DNA of 64,000 nt from Subtercola boreus (GTDB lineage: Bacteria; Actinomycetota; Actinomycetes; Actinomycetales; Microbacteriaceae), in the NCBI RefSeq assembly GCF_003399645.1, contig NZ_NBXD01000002.1:124001-188000 (forward strand), in the 5' to 3' direction. Numbering within the stretch: the first letter of the stretch is position 1; every line of letters starts with the position of its first letter. The notes beneath the pieces are model-generated. The model saw only the letters and a list, made by a program, of their open reading frames with translations. It was not told where the DNA came from and did not search any database. Made by a program: the position numbers and the translations under genes. Positions 43,633 through 53,095 of this stretch are shown here, in pieces.

Positions 43633-46600
43633 GGCGTCACTGCCGCTGCGGCGCCAGCGGGTGGCGCGACGCGTGCCCCGATTGCCCGAAACTCCGCCAC
43701 GGCCAGCTCGACGACCGGTGTCTCGAGGGGGAGAAGGTCCAGAGCCCGGCGATACACCGGCAGAGCCTCGTCGAAGCGGCCCAGCGTCACGAGCAGTCGC
43801 GCCGTGAACAAGTGCGCGTGGCCCGCGGATGCCCGGTCTGACAGTCGCTCGTACAACCGCGCCGCTCGTGCTGCCGTCACCAGGGCATCCTCGTCTAAGC
43901 CGAGGTTGTCGAGCGCCCGCGCCCGCGACTCAGTGACGGTCGCCAGCAGCGCGTCGATGTCGAAGGAGTATTGCGCAGCACGATCGAGCGCACGATCGAA
44001 GGTCTGCAGCCCCTCCACGTCGCCGAATGCACATTGCGCGATGCCGTAGAGGTGCAGCGCGTCGACCTCGGCTGACGGTTCGTCGGGGATGCGTCGCGCC
44101 TGGGCGAGAGTGTGTTCGAGCACGTCGAGACTGTCGGGGTCATCGCGCTCGAGCAGCAGCCGCCCGAGCGCGAGGCCCGCCCTAACGGCTGCCCGAGCAT
44201 CCCGGGCCAGCGAGCAGAGGGTGAGCGACAGGCTCCACGATGCGTAGGCGGCGTCATCGTCGTCCTCGAGCCGGTAGGCGTGCCCCAGCCAGAACAGCAG
44301 CTCGGCGCGCTCGGCCGGCACGTCGGTCGGGGCCGCGTCGAGGATGCGGTGCAGTTCGGCGGCGGCCTCGGATCCACGCTCCGACGCGATCAGCGCGCGG
44401 GCCAGCCTGAAACGCAGGCCCAGCAGGTCGGGATGATCGGCGGCGCCGTGATCGAAACCCGTTGTCGCCTCGGTGACAGCCATTCGCCAGGCTTCGACGA
44501 CCCCGGGCCGCACCTTGAGGTGCTCGAGCAGCGAAGCGAGGTTGGCACACGCGGCGATCGTGCCTGCACCGTCGTGCAGCTCGAGAGAGAGCGAGAGAGC
44601 ACGATCTGCGTCGTCGAGTGCGGCGCGCGCTTCGTCTGCGCCCAACAGGAGAGAGGCGCGCAGCAGCAGGGCATCGGCACGCATCGCCCTGTCGAGGTCG
44701 TGACGCAGCAGCCGGTCGAGGGTCGCCCGGGCCCAGACCGGTTGTTCGATGGCGACCTGTGCGCGGGAGAGAAGCATGAGCGGACGCTGTACGGCGACAC
44801 AGTCGGGATCGTGCCCGCAGAGGGTGACAGACGAGAGGAGAAACTCGATCGCCTCCCTCGGACGCTGCTGTTTCAGCCGCAGTTCGCCGAGCGCGTTCAG
44901 GACGCTCACCTGTGCCTCGGGGTCGACCGCACCCCTCCGGGCCGCGGTCAGCTCGCGTTCCAGGTCTCCGCGGCGGCGCTCCGGCTCGACACCGAACAGC
45001 AGGAGTCCGAGCTCGAGTTCGACTTCGGCCAGGTCGAGGCGATCCTCGGCGATGAGCTGGTCGACCCGCCACGCCGCGACCTTCTCGGCCCGGGCGAGGT
45101 CGCCGCGTTCGATGGCGAGCCGGACCTCGAGGTCGTAGAGGGCGACCCGGACGCCGCGGGCGGGATCGGGTGGGGCGGGGGTGCCGTCGGCAGGTCCGGG
45201 CCGGGCGAGCGTTCGCAGAGCGCGGTCGCCTGGGGCGGGGGTGCGCCTGCCGGGGGTGCTGTGCGGTGGCGCGACCGGCGAAACGGTTGCGCCGGTGACG
45301 AGATCGTCGAAGGCGGGGGTCGTCTTCCGACGGGCGGCAGCCCCGCGTGCTCGCGGTTTGTTCGACGGCCCGGGGTTCGCCGGCGCGGAGTTCACGAGAG
45401 GCCGTGGCTTCGCGCGTGCCAGGCTGCGGGCGCTGTCGTCGTGCGGCAGGAGTTCGGCCGACGATTCCCGGTCGAGCATGTCGTGGGCCTGCTGGATCGC
45501 CCAGAGTGCCCCGGCCGGATCTGCCACACTCGCCCGTTCCCGCGCCGCCCGCAGCCACTGGATGCTCGGCAACATGCTGTGGGGATCGATCGTTCGAAAG
45601 GCGGCCGGCGTCTCGTGCGTGACGGCGCGAGTGCCCTGCCGGGCATCCGTCTCGGCGAGGGCGGCGCAGCGAACATCGCTCCGTGCTTCTGCGGCGGCGC
45701 AACGATCAAGAAAAGTGCTCGACCCATTGCGATCGTCGAACCGCTGAGCCACCGTGCGGGCGAGGGCCCAGCATGCGTCGGAGAGGCTCTCCGCCGTCAC
45801 GGCCCCCGTGGGCATCCCGAGCAATAGGCGAAGGCCCGGATGCTCGGCCGCCCCCACCCGTACGTCGGGCCCGTGCCCCTCGGCGTCAGACTCGCAGACG
45901 AGGTCGAGCAGGCATCCCACGGCGAGCAGTGCATCGAAGCGCGCGAGTTCGTCATGCGGATCCACGACGAGCCAGTGCAGGTGCCGACCGACGAGCTGGA
46001 GTCCGCGGGTGAGGTCCCCGATGTCAGCGCAGTACTCGATGTGCATCGCGATCTCGGCGAGATGGCGTGGGTCGTGGCGCACCAGCTCGTATCCGCGAAG
46101 ATGCGCGAGTCGGGCATCCGACAGCTGGCCTCTCTGCAGCAGGGGTAGGAGGCTCTCGGCGATGCGACGAGGGGGAGGGGGATGATCGGCAGCGCCGTCG
46201 CCGCGGGCATCGTCGTGGTGGGTGGGGTCGTCGGCGTGGGCGGGGTCATCGTGGTGCGTGGGAGTGTCGGCATCGGCGTGGGCGTGTCCGGCGGGGTGGG
46301 ATTCGTCGCCGGCAGCGGTGCGGAGCAGGCGTAGCCGGCTCAATGCCGTGCGCTGGCTCGCGGCTTCCCGGTGGCGACCGGTGGCCTCTAACACGTGCCG
46401 GCGGGCGCGGGTGAGGAGAAAGTCGGAGTCGAGGCGGGTGGTGGCCGCGCCGCTGCTGTCGGGAGGATGCGTCGAAAGCGCTCGCTCGTCTGGCTCGTCT
46501 GGCTCGTCTCGCAAGTCTCGCTCGGCGAGCAGCTGTTGCAGCTCGGAGAGCGACTGGTCGATCGTGGCGAGCGAGAAGCTCGGGCTGGCGGCGAGAGTGG

Positions 46601-46895
46601 GCGGTACGGCTGCGAACACCGCCGCCAGTTCGACGGGTCCACTGCGTGCGGCGAAGCGCTCGGAATCGGTGAGGTGCCGCTCGAGGCACCACTCGATGTT
46701 GTCCAGGAGTTCTGTGCTTCGAGCACTCATCCCCGCAGCCGCCGCAAGCCGCAGCCGAGCACAGTATTCGAGCTCCTCGCTGCCCGCGGCCACGGCGACC
46801 CGGGCGGCTTCGACCAGAAGGGCGTGCTGGAACACGCCCCGGTCACGTCGATCGGCCTCGTCGATCAGGCGCCTCGCGTGCGTCTCATGCTGCAT
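43629..46895 (-). CDS. Very large TPR-like repeat protein, unknown function
   Basis: A 1088-residue, almost all-helical protein. The C-terminal 450 residues show TPR-like spacing (for example AEKVAAWRVDQLIAEDRLDLAEVELELGLLLFG, ALNALGEL-type helices, FDEALPVYRRALDLLP near the end). Residues about 195-235 are an Asp/His-rich low-complexity stretch (HHDDPAHADDPTHHDD), and about 470-560 are Pro/Ala/Arg-rich, so it seems to be two helical blocks joined by linkers. No membrane segment, signal peptide or enzyme motif is seen. GGGAGA lies 7 bases before the ATG. Probably a scaffold; no confident homologue comes to mind. Confidence 0.7.
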   Translation of the reverse strand: MQHETHARRLIDEADRRDRGVFQHALLVEAARVAVAAGSEELEYCARLRLAAAAGMSARSTELLDNIEWCLERHLTDSERFAARSGPVELAAVFAAVPPTLAASPSFSLATIDQSLSELQQLLAERDLRDEPDEPDERALSTHPPDSSGAATTRLDSDFLLTRARRHVLEATGRHREAASQRTALSRLRLLRTAAGDESHPAGHAHADADTPTHHDDPAHADDPTHHDDARGDGAADHPPPPRRIAESLLPLLQRGQLSDARLAHLRGYELVRHDPRHLAEIAMHIEYCADIGDLTRGLQLVGRHLHWLVVDPHDELARFDALLAVGCLLDLVCESDAEGHGPDVRVGAAEHPGLRLLLGMPTGAVTAESLSDACWALARTVAQRFDDRNGSSTFLDRCAAAEARSDVRCAALAETDARQGTRAVTHETPAAFRTIDPHSMLPSIQWLRAARERASVADPAGALWAIQQAHDMLDRESSAELLPHDDSARSLARAKPRPLVNSAPANPGPSNKPRARGAAARRKTTPAFDDLVTGATVSPVAPPHSTPGRRTPAPGDRALRTLARPGPADGTPAPPDPARGVRVALYDLEVRLAIERGDLARAEKVAAWRVDQLIAEDRLDLAEVELELGLLLFGVEPERRRGDLERELTAARRGAVDPEAQVSVLNALGELRLKQQRPREAIEFLLSSVTLCGHDPDCVAVQRPLMLLSRAQVAIEQPVWARATLDRLLRHDLDRAMRADALLLRASLLLGADEARAALDDADRALSLSLELHDGAGTIAACANLASLLEHLKVRPGVVEAWRMAVTEATTGFDHGAADHPDLLGLRFRLARALIASERGSEAAAELHRILDAAPTDVPAERAELLFWLGHAYRLEDDDDAAYASWSLSLTLCSLARDARAAVRAGLALGRLLLERDDPDSLDVLEHTLAQARRIPDEPSAEVDALHLYGIAQCAFGDVEGLQTFDRALDRAAQYSFDIDALLATVTESRARALDNLGLDEDALVTAARAARLYERLSDRASAGHAHLFTARLLVTLGRFDEALPVYRRALDLLPLETPVVELAVAEFRAIGARVAPPAGAAAAVTP

Positions 46896-47066
46896 GGGTG
46901 CTGTCTCCCAAGTGGGTGGTGGGTGGTGAGTGGTGGGTCGGGGTGCGGGTTGCAGAGCGGAGTGGGTCCGCGGGTCGGGGTGCGGGTTGCGCAGTGCGGT
47001 GCGGTGCGTCGGTGTCGGTGTCGCGAGCGGAGTTGCGGCCCGAACCCGTCACCGCCGGCCCCCGGC
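46896..47066. repeat. G-rich gap with a 17-bp direct repeat
   Basis: GGGTCGGGGTGCGGGTTGC occurs twice (near 46938 and 46974), among GTGGGTGGT and GGTGTCGGT microrepeats. No gene is seen. Confidence 0.6.
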
Positions 47067-49190
47067 TCAGTAGGGCAGCCTGCCGAGCGACTGGCCGGGG
47101 TTCCACTTCGTTATCGACGGCGCCCGGGGCGTTTCGGCGCCAGGGATGGGTTCGTACGTCTCAGGTTCCGGGGGGCGTCTGGCCCCGCGACCCGATCGGC
47201 CCGTCTGCTGCGGTCTCTGCCGCGGCGCGGGAGGCTGCTCGTACTCGGGTCTCGCGGCGGTCGATCGTCGCTCACGAGGAGAGGCGGTCTCGGCCGCCTG
47301 CCCATCTCGAACGGTCTGCCTTCTCGCGTCACGATCCTCTCGCCGCTCACGAGCCCGTGCGTCCCGCGCAGCGCGGCGGCGGTGGGCGCCCTCCTCACGG
47401 TCGGCGCGTCGGCTGGCCGCGCCTTCCCCTCGCCCCGCCCGTCGATCACCGGCATCGTCACGCCGATCGGTGCTCGTTCGACGTGGCTCCCTACCCCCGA
47501 TCGAGTATCGACTGCCCGGAGCCAGGCTGTCTCCCGGAGCCAGGCTGTCGCCCGGAGACCGGCTGTCGCCCCTAGGCCGGCCGTCGCCCGGAGACCGGTC
47601 CGCGTTATCCGCCGGCAACCGCCAGTCGAAACCGCGCGAGTGATCCGGGCCCGACGTCGCGCCGATGTCGCCACCCACCTCTTCCGCGAATTCCGCACCG
47701 CGGTCGCTCGCAGTCCCGGGCTCGGTGCGGCGCACGGCGTCGGTACCGGTCTCGGGGCCGCTCTCATGCGCACTGCGGCTGGTGCGTGCGACGAGGCCGC
47801 CGCTCGCGGTGAAGAGCCGTTCGATGGGGCCGGCGGCGAAGATCGCACGCCACAGAGTCGTCGTCAGTGCCACGCCCGCCATCACGACGAACAGCGACCC
47901 CACCGGGAGGATCGCCGCGGTGTCCCTGATGCCCAGCGGGGCGAGCAGGGCGCTGGTCGCCTGCGCGAGACGTGTGCCCGCGTCCGGGGCGAGGAGGCAG
48001 GTGGCGAGGATGGCCGCCGACACCGTCAGAGCCTGCGATCCGAGGGCCGACAGGGGCAGGAGCAGCCAGCGCAGGGGCTGCCCGACGAGCAGGCACAGCG
48101 CGAGGATCGCCAGCGCGAGGGTGGATGCGCCCAGCACGTCGACAACGCCCGGCGAGGTAGCGAACAAGATTTCGGAGGCGGAGAGGTCCGCGGCTCTGCC
48201 AATGCCCGCGGCGTCGAAACCCAGCCCGGAGGCGAAGAGGAGGTGCAGGCTGCTGCCGCGCGGGGCGCGATCCAGGGCTGCTCCAGCGGCGGCCGCGAAG
48301 AGGGTGCCACTGGCGGCGAGCAGGGTGAATGCGCACCGGGCGCGGTCGTGAGGGAGGCGCCCGACAGCCATCCCGCAGAGGAACGGTGAGCACCAGGTCA
48401 GCACGGGAAACGTGCCGGAGCAGACCATCGAGCCGAGCACCCGGACAGTGGGCGAGGGTTCGGGCGTCGCAAGCCACAGTTGGAGGAGGACATTGGCGCT
48501 CGGGAGTGCGACCAGGCAGACGCCCGCGACCAGGAAGAGGGTTCTCGCCCGCAGGCGCTGCAGCAGGAGGGCGAGCAGACTGAGCGTCGCGACGAGCTGC
48601 AGTATCTCGGCAGGCATCGCCGTGCCCGCTGTACCGAGCGATGCACACACTCCACCCGTCGCGAACAGCAGCACGGCCCGTACGGCAACGCGCAGGCTCC
48701 TGGCTGCGCCCGGCGCAGCGACAGGGCCCGCGCCGAGCGCCAGCGTCACCGCGACCCCCGACACCACCACGAAGAGGGCGGCGGAGGCGAGCCCTGTGAG
48801 CGGAACCGCCGCACCCATCAGGCCGCCCGCAGCGCCACCACTCGTAAGACCCGCACTTCCCACAGCGTCACCGCCCGCACTGCTCGCTGCCACGAACCAG
48901 CAGAACAGCAGCCCGACGACGGCGACGCCGCGGGCGACGTCGACTCCGATCATCCGGCCCGCTCCACCGAACAGGCGCTCGGGCATTCTCGCCAGCCACC
49001 CCCGTCGACCCTCGAAGGGCGCATCCGTCACGTCGCCACCCCGGTGCCCAGACGCCGGCGACGCTGCGGGTGCTGGGCCCTCGCGACCGCGTCGCGGGGG
49101 CCGCTCGCGAACCACCGCCACACCGACCGAGTACGACCCGGAGGAACGGTATGGCTCGCGGGAGGGTGAGCGGGTGGCGGTGCTCGTCAT
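47067..49190 (-). CDS. HGSNAT/DUF418-type acyltransferase-like membrane protein with Arg-rich tail
   Basis: A 707-residue protein. After about 75 disordered residues the core starts with GRMIGVDVARGVAVVGLLF, the signature of heparan-alpha-glucosaminide N-acetyltransferase-like and DUF418 membrane acyltransferases, followed by about ten membrane segments to around residue 450. The last 230 residues are hydrophilic, rich in Arg, Asp and Glu, with repeated SPGDSLAPGDS-type units. Such enzymes transfer acetyl groups to sugars across the membrane; activity is not proven here. AAGGAAA lies in front of the ATG. Confidence 0.72.
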   Translation of the reverse strand: MTSTATRSPSREPYRSSGSYSVGVAVVRERPPRRGREGPAPAASPASGHRGGDVTDAPFEGRRGWLARMPERLFGGAGRMIGVDVARGVAVVGLLFCWFVAASSAGGDAVGSAGLTSGGAAGGLMGAAVPLTGLASAALFVVVSGVAVTLALGAGPVAAPGAARSLRVAVRAVLLFATGGVCASLGTAGTAMPAEILQLVATLSLLALLLQRLRARTLFLVAGVCLVALPSANVLLQLWLATPEPSPTVRVLGSMVCSGTFPVLTWCSPFLCGMAVGRLPHDRARCAFTLLAASGTLFAAAAGAALDRAPRGSSLHLLFASGLGFDAAGIGRAADLSASEILFATSPGVVDVLGASTLALAILALCLLVGQPLRWLLLPLSALGSQALTVSAAILATCLLAPDAGTRLAQATSALLAPLGIRDTAAILPVGSLFVVMAGVALTTTLWRAIFAAGPIERLFTASGGLVARTSRSAHESGPETGTDAVRRTEPGTASDRGAEFAEEVGGDIGATSGPDHSRGFDWRLPADNADRSPGDGRPRGDSRSPGDSLAPGDSLAPGSRYSIGGREPRRTSTDRRDDAGDRRAGRGEGAASRRADREEGAHRRRAARDARARERREDRDARRQTVRDGQAAETASPRERRSTAARPEYEQPPAPRQRPQQTGRSGRGARRPPEPETYEPIPGAETPRAPSITKWNPGQSLGRLPY

Positions 49191-49307
49191 GCCGGGTTTC
49201 CTTCTCGTCGTGGGTTACCCCCCGACAAGAGTAAACGAGTTTCACTCAGTAATGAAGTTTGCTCAGCCCAGGTCGATCGTTTGTTCAGCTGTCACCGGGA
49301 AAGGGGC

Positions 49308-50285
49308 TCAGCGGCGCACGTCGACGACCGTGCGGCCCCGGACCGTTCCGGCGAGAATCCGGTCGGCGACGCCGAAGACCTCCGCGAGCCCGACCGTCGT
49401 GGTCATCGAATCGAGCAGCACTCCGTCGAGCTCCTCGGCCAGTGCCGCCCAGGCGCGCTCCCGTAATTCGATCGGCGCATTCACCGAGTTCGCTCCGGTC
49501 AGGGTGACGGCGCGCAGGATGAACGGCAGCACCGTCACGGGCAGATCGCTACCCTGGGCGAGCCCGCACGCGACGACCGTGCCTTTGTACTTCGTCTGTG
49601 CGAGCACATTCGCGAGGGTCGCGCTGCCGACAGAATCGATGGCCCCGGCAAAGCGCTGCGTCTGCAGTGGCTTGCCCGGCTCCGAGAACTCCGCCCGGTC
49701 GATCACGTCGGAAGCCCCCAGTGTGCGGAGGTACGCACCGTGCTCCTCGAGGCGACCCGTCGATGCGGTGACCGTGTAGCCGCGTGCGGCCAGCAGCGCG
49801 ATCGCGATCGATCCGACTCCGCCCGCGGCTCCGGTGACGAGCACGGGCCCGTCGGAGGGCGAGACTTCCGCGTCGCCCAGCGCGAGCACGGCGATCATCG
49901 CGGCGAACCCCGCGGTGCCGATGGCGGCGGCACGCTCGGGCGTGATCGCCCGAGGCAGAAGGAGCAGAGCATCCGGTCGCACCTTCGCCCTCTCGGCGAG
50001 ACCTCCGAACCGCGTCTCGCCGATGCCGTCGCCGTTCAGAACCACCCGATCACCCGGCGTGAAGCGCGGCGACTTCGAGGCGGTGACCGTACCCACGAGA
50101 TCGATGCCCGGAACGAGCGGCAGAGTGCGCACGATCGAACCCTTGCCGCGCAGCGCGAGCCCGTCTTTGTAGTTGATGCTCGAGAACAGGACGTCGATCG
50201 AGACCTCGGCGTCGGGCAGGGAATCGTCATCGATCTCTGTGAGTGCGGCGGGCAGGTCTTCGGCGACCACGATGGCTCGGAACAT
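49308..50285 (-). CDS. MDR-family oxidoreductase (acryloyl-CoA reductase/YhdH type)
   Basis: A 325-residue zinc-independent medium-chain dehydrogenase. Signatures: SSINYKDGLALRGKG and PGIDLVGTV in the catalytic domain, and the NADPH-binding VTGAAGGVGSIAIALLAARGYTV (about 149-171). The YhdH/AcuI group reduces acryloyl-CoA or related enones with NADPH. TAGGGT lies 6 bases before the ATG. Divergent from the LssY-domain gene. Confidence 0.9.
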   Translation of the reverse strand: MFRAIVVAEDLPAALTEIDDDSLPDAEVSIDVLFSSINYKDGLALRGKGSIVRTLPLVPGIDLVGTVTASKSPRFTPGDRVVLNGDGIGETRFGGLAERAKVRPDALLLLPRAITPERAAAIGTAGFAAMIAVLALGDAEVSPSDGPVLVTGAAGGVGSIAIALLAARGYTVTASTGRLEEHGAYLRTLGASDVIDRAEFSEPGKPLQTQRFAGAIDSVGSATLANVLAQTKYKGTVVACGLAQGSDLPVTVLPFILRAVTLTGANSVNAPIELRERAWAALAEELDGVLLDSMTTTVGLAEVFGVADRILAGTVRGRTVVDVRR

Positions 50286-50291
50286 GCCTTC

Positions 50292-50297
50292 ACCCTA
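50292..50297 (-). promoter_or_regulatory. Predicted -10 element of the MDR oxidoreductase gene
   Basis: TAGGGT on the minus strand, 6 bases before ATG 50285. It lies only 15 bases from the rightward -10 element at 50313. Confidence 0.5.
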
Positions 50298-50312
50298 GCC
50301 CGGCCAGTGCTT

Positions 50313-50318
50313 TACGGT
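50313..50318 (+). promoter_or_regulatory. Predicted -10 element of the LssY-domain gene
   Basis: TACGGT, 6 bases before ATG 50325. The two divergent promoters must overlap face to back, so polymerases would compete. Confidence 0.5.
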
Positions 50319-50324
50319 TGAGGC

Positions 50325-51809
50325 ATGACGCACAGCGGGCTGCAGCAGACCGGGACGAGCCCCACGCCCTTCGTGCCGCGATCGACGCGGGCGCTGCCGG
50401 CGCCCGAGCGACGCCGCGCCTCGCTCATGGTCATTCTCGACAACGTCTTCTTCTTTCTCGGGGCCGTCGCCGCGGGGTGGCTCGCCTACCTGATCCTCAC
50501 CGAGACGTTCAGTCGCGGGTTCCAGTACGTGTGGTTCCTTCTGGTGTTCTGGCTGTTGCTCGCCTACCTGCTGCTGCCTCGCATCCACAGCATGCTGACC
50601 CTGATCTATGTTCCCGACTATTTCATCGGGCGGGCGCGCACGCACGAGGGCCTGCTGGGCGACCCGGTCAATCTCGCGCTGTTCGGCTCCGAGGCGCAGC
50701 TGCACACGGCGATGCTGGCGGCCGGATGGCACAGGGCCGACGAGGTCGGCTTTCGCAGTGCGCTCCGCATTGTCACGTCGACGATCTTTCGTCGCAGCTA
50801 CTCCGATGCGCCGGTGAGCCCGCTCTACCTCTTCGGCAACATCCAGGACTTCACGTACCAGCAGGAGGTCGCGGGCAACCCGGCGAAACGCCACCACGTG
50901 CGGTTCTGGAAGACGCCGCCCGGCTGGCTTCTGCCCGGCGGATATTCAGCCGAATGGATGGCCGCCGGCACGTACGATCGCAATGTCGGACTCTCGCTGT
51001 TCACTCTGCAGGTGACGCACCGCATCGAGCGCGAGACCGATATCGAGCGCGACCACATCGTGACCACGCTGGAGCAGGCGAACCCCGAGGGCGTGTTCAC
51101 GGTCATCCGCAACTTCTCGACCGGGTACCACGCCGTCAACGGCGGTGGCGACGCGATCACGACCGACGGTGACCTGCCGATCATCGACCTGGGCGCGGTG
51201 ACGCCGTCTGCCGCGGGAATGTCGAGCGCGGCGATCGTTGACTCGTCCCTCCTGCCCGCCGATGCCTCGCTGCTCGGGCAGAAGGTGATGAAGACGGCAC
51301 GGGACTCGGGGGCGTCGAACCGCGTGAAGCGGCCGATCACCATCTACGTGAGCTACCTGCTGATGATCGCGCGCGGGGCGATCGGTGTCGCCTCGGTGAT
51401 CTCCGTGCTGACGACCTGGGCGGATTCGGTACAGACCGTCACCATCGACGTGCCGGTCGGCCCGGATGTGAACACGCAAGAGGTGGCGAACGCGGTGCTC
51501 TGGGCAGTGATCATCGTCTCGATCGGAGGGTTCGCAGCGTACCTGCTGCTGGCGCAACTGATCTTCGCAGGGTTCAACGGCGCACGCTTCTTCGCGATGA
51601 GCGTCAGCCTGCTCGGTGCGGCCGCTGTTGCCGTGGACTACTTCACCAATGGAACGGCGATCACTCTCACGACGGGGCTCGTGAACCTGTCGTTCGACAT
51701 TCTCGTGCTGTTCGCTCTGTCGAGTGCCGATGCCCGCACCTTCGCCCGGCAACGCCGCGCGCGCCGCCTGTCCCGGAACGGCGTGGGCCGCGAAGCACTC
51801 GGCGGCTGA
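50325..51809 (+). CDS. LssY C-terminal domain membrane protein
   Basis: A 494-residue protein with two N-terminal membrane segments (about 36-57 and 66-88), a soluble LssY_C domain (about 95-260: PVNLALFGSEAQLHTAMLAAGW... SPLYLFGNIQDFTYQQEV), and four C-terminal membrane segments (about 345-470). LssY_C is found with PAP2 phosphatases and DedA-type proteins in envelope lipid or secretion contexts; its activity is not known. Leaderless promoter. Confidence 0.82.
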   Translation: MTHSGLQQTGTSPTPFVPRSTRALPAPERRRASLMVILDNVFFFLGAVAAGWLAYLILTETFSRGFQYVWFLLVFWLLLAYLLLPRIHSMLTLIYVPDYFIGRARTHEGLLGDPVNLALFGSEAQLHTAMLAAGWHRADEVGFRSALRIVTSTIFRRSYSDAPVSPLYLFGNIQDFTYQQEVAGNPAKRHHVRFWKTPPGWLLPGGYSAEWMAAGTYDRNVGLSLFTLQVTHRIERETDIERDHIVTTLEQANPEGVFTVIRNFSTGYHAVNGGGDAITTDGDLPIIDLGAVTPSAAGMSSAAIVDSSLLPADASLLGQKVMKTARDSGASNRVKRPITIYVSYLLMIARGAIGVASVISVLTTWADSVQTVTIDVPVGPDVNTQEVANAVLWAVIIVSIGGFAAYLLLAQLIFAGFNGARFFAMSVSLLGAAAVAVDYFTNGTAITLTTGLVNLSFDILVLFALSSADARTFARQRRARRLSRNGVGREALGG

Positions 51810-51859
51810 GGAACGCTTCAAGGTGCGCCGGGCGCTGGCTCATGCGCTCGCGCAGGTGC

Positions 51860-51865
51860 TACAAC
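51860..51865 (+). promoter_or_regulatory. Predicted -10 element of the 51873 gene
   Basis: TACAAC, 7 bases before GTG 51873. A weak match (last base C). Confidence 0.35.
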
Positions 51866-51872
51866 TGACGAT

Positions 51873-52305
51873 GTGTCGGGTTATGAGGTGCAGTTGAGCG
51901 GTGCGGCCGCCTCACGCCTCGTCGTGCATGACGAGATCGTTGACCGCCTGGTCTTCGATGCGCCCGGCCATCGCCTGATGATCGGCCTGAGAGCGGCCAT
52001 CCTTCCCGGATGCCGCCCCATCAGCGCGGGACGGCATCCGGGTTCTCGACGACTCCCCGCCGCAACACCTGACGTACGTTCGTCTGAGTGTGTCGAGCTG
52101 GAGTGAGCTGAATCTTCGGCAGTACAGCAGACAGACGGATCAGTCGTGCTCCCCAGAGACCGTCGACTTCCTGGAACTTAGCTGGTTCGAGACGACAAAA
52201 CGGTCGGTCACGGTGAGCGGCCCCACGAGAATCCCAGGCGATCTGCAGCATCTGACGGTGAGCGGCCCGAACCTGCGAATCGAGGTGCGGGCGGGGCTCA
52301 GTTGA
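51873..52305 (+). pseudogene. Small hypothetical gene split by a frameshift
   Basis: Two overlapping frames read as one protein if one C is removed from CCC at 52005-52007. The first gives MSGYEVQLSGAAASRL...GLRAAILP; the second continues DAAPSARDGIRVLDDSPPQ... to VRAGLS. The joined product is 143 residues, mainly beta-strand. No family is recognised. The frame-0 tail after the shift (ISAGRHPGSRRLPAATPD) looks like shadow sequence. It may be a decayed gene or a sequencing error. Confidence 0.5.
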
Positions 52306-53074
52306 GGGGGCGGGTGCCGCCGGGGAGTTCGCCGTTTGCGTAGAGGTCGATGGCGAGGTCGGCGAGGGCGGTGAGGGCGACCCGCTGGGTCCAGGGGCCG
52401 TACGAGATACGGGCCACGCCGAGCTTCTCGAGGGTGGCGGGTGCGAGTGACCCGGGAACGCCGATGACGCTCACGCGGTACTGGCCGATGCCCTCGACCA
52501 GGCGCTCGACGGTGGTGAGGTCGAGCTTGCCGGGCACGAAGACGCAGGCCGCGCCCGCGTCGAGGAACGCCCGCCCGCGCTCGATCGCATCGGCGACGAC
52601 GTCGTCTACCGGGCGGTCGCCGGCCTTCACGAACGCATCGGTGCGCGCGTTGAGCACGAAGTTCACGTTCTCTGCCCGGCCCGCGGCGACCACGGCTTTG
52701 ACAGCTGCGACGGCCTCGTCGAGCGGCTTCATCTGGTCTTCGAGGTTCGCGCCGACGATGCCCACGCCGATCGCCCTGCGCGTCGTCTCACCCGCGTTGC
52801 CGTAACCCGCCTCGAGGTCGGCGCTGACCGGGAGATCGGTCGAGCCCGCGATGCGCCCGATCATGTCGATCATGAGCTCGACCGGGATGTTCTCGCCGTC
52901 TTCGTACCCGTACAGCGCTGCGATGCTGTGGCTCGCCGTAGCCAGCGCCGTGGTCTCGGGAATGTCGGCTACCGCGCGGGCGCTGATCACATCCCACACG
53001 TTCACGACAGAGAGAAGTTCGGGCGAGGTGTGCAGGCGGAGGAGTTCATCGGCCTTGGTCTGGATCGAAGTCAT
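52298..53074 (-). CDS. Isocitrate lyase/PEP mutase family enzyme
   Basis: A 258-residue TIM-barrel enzyme of the PEP mutase/isocitrate lyase superfamily. Motifs: VVNVWDVISARA, LPVSADLEAGYGN (metal-binding Asp and Glu, about 85-97), ANLEDQ and NARTDAF. It is the short form that cleaves carbon-carbon or acts as an oxaloacetate/carboxyphosphonoenolpyruvate-like lyase; the substrate is unknown. TAGGCT sits 6 bases before the ATG. Downstream member of the corA-trhO run. Confidence 0.87.
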   Translation of the reverse strand: MTSIQTKADELLRLHTSPELLSVVNVWDVISARAVADIPETTALATASHSIAALYGYEDGENIPVELMIDMIGRIAGSTDLPVSADLEAGYGNAGETTRRAIGVGIVGANLEDQMKPLDEAVAAVKAVVAAGRAENVNFVLNARTDAFVKAGDRPVDDVVADAIERGRAFLDAGAACVFVPGKLDLTTVERLVEGIGQYRVSVIGVPGSLAPATLEKLGVARISYGPWTQRVALTALADLAIDLYANGELPGGTRPLN

Positions 53075-53080
53075 GGCCCC

Positions 53081-53086
53081 AGCCTA
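53081..53086 (-). promoter_or_regulatory. Predicted -10 element of the PEP-mutase-like gene
   Basis: TAGGCT on the minus strand, 6 bases before ATG 53074; leaderless arrangement. Confidence 0.55.
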
Positions 53087-53095
53087 GAACCGCCC

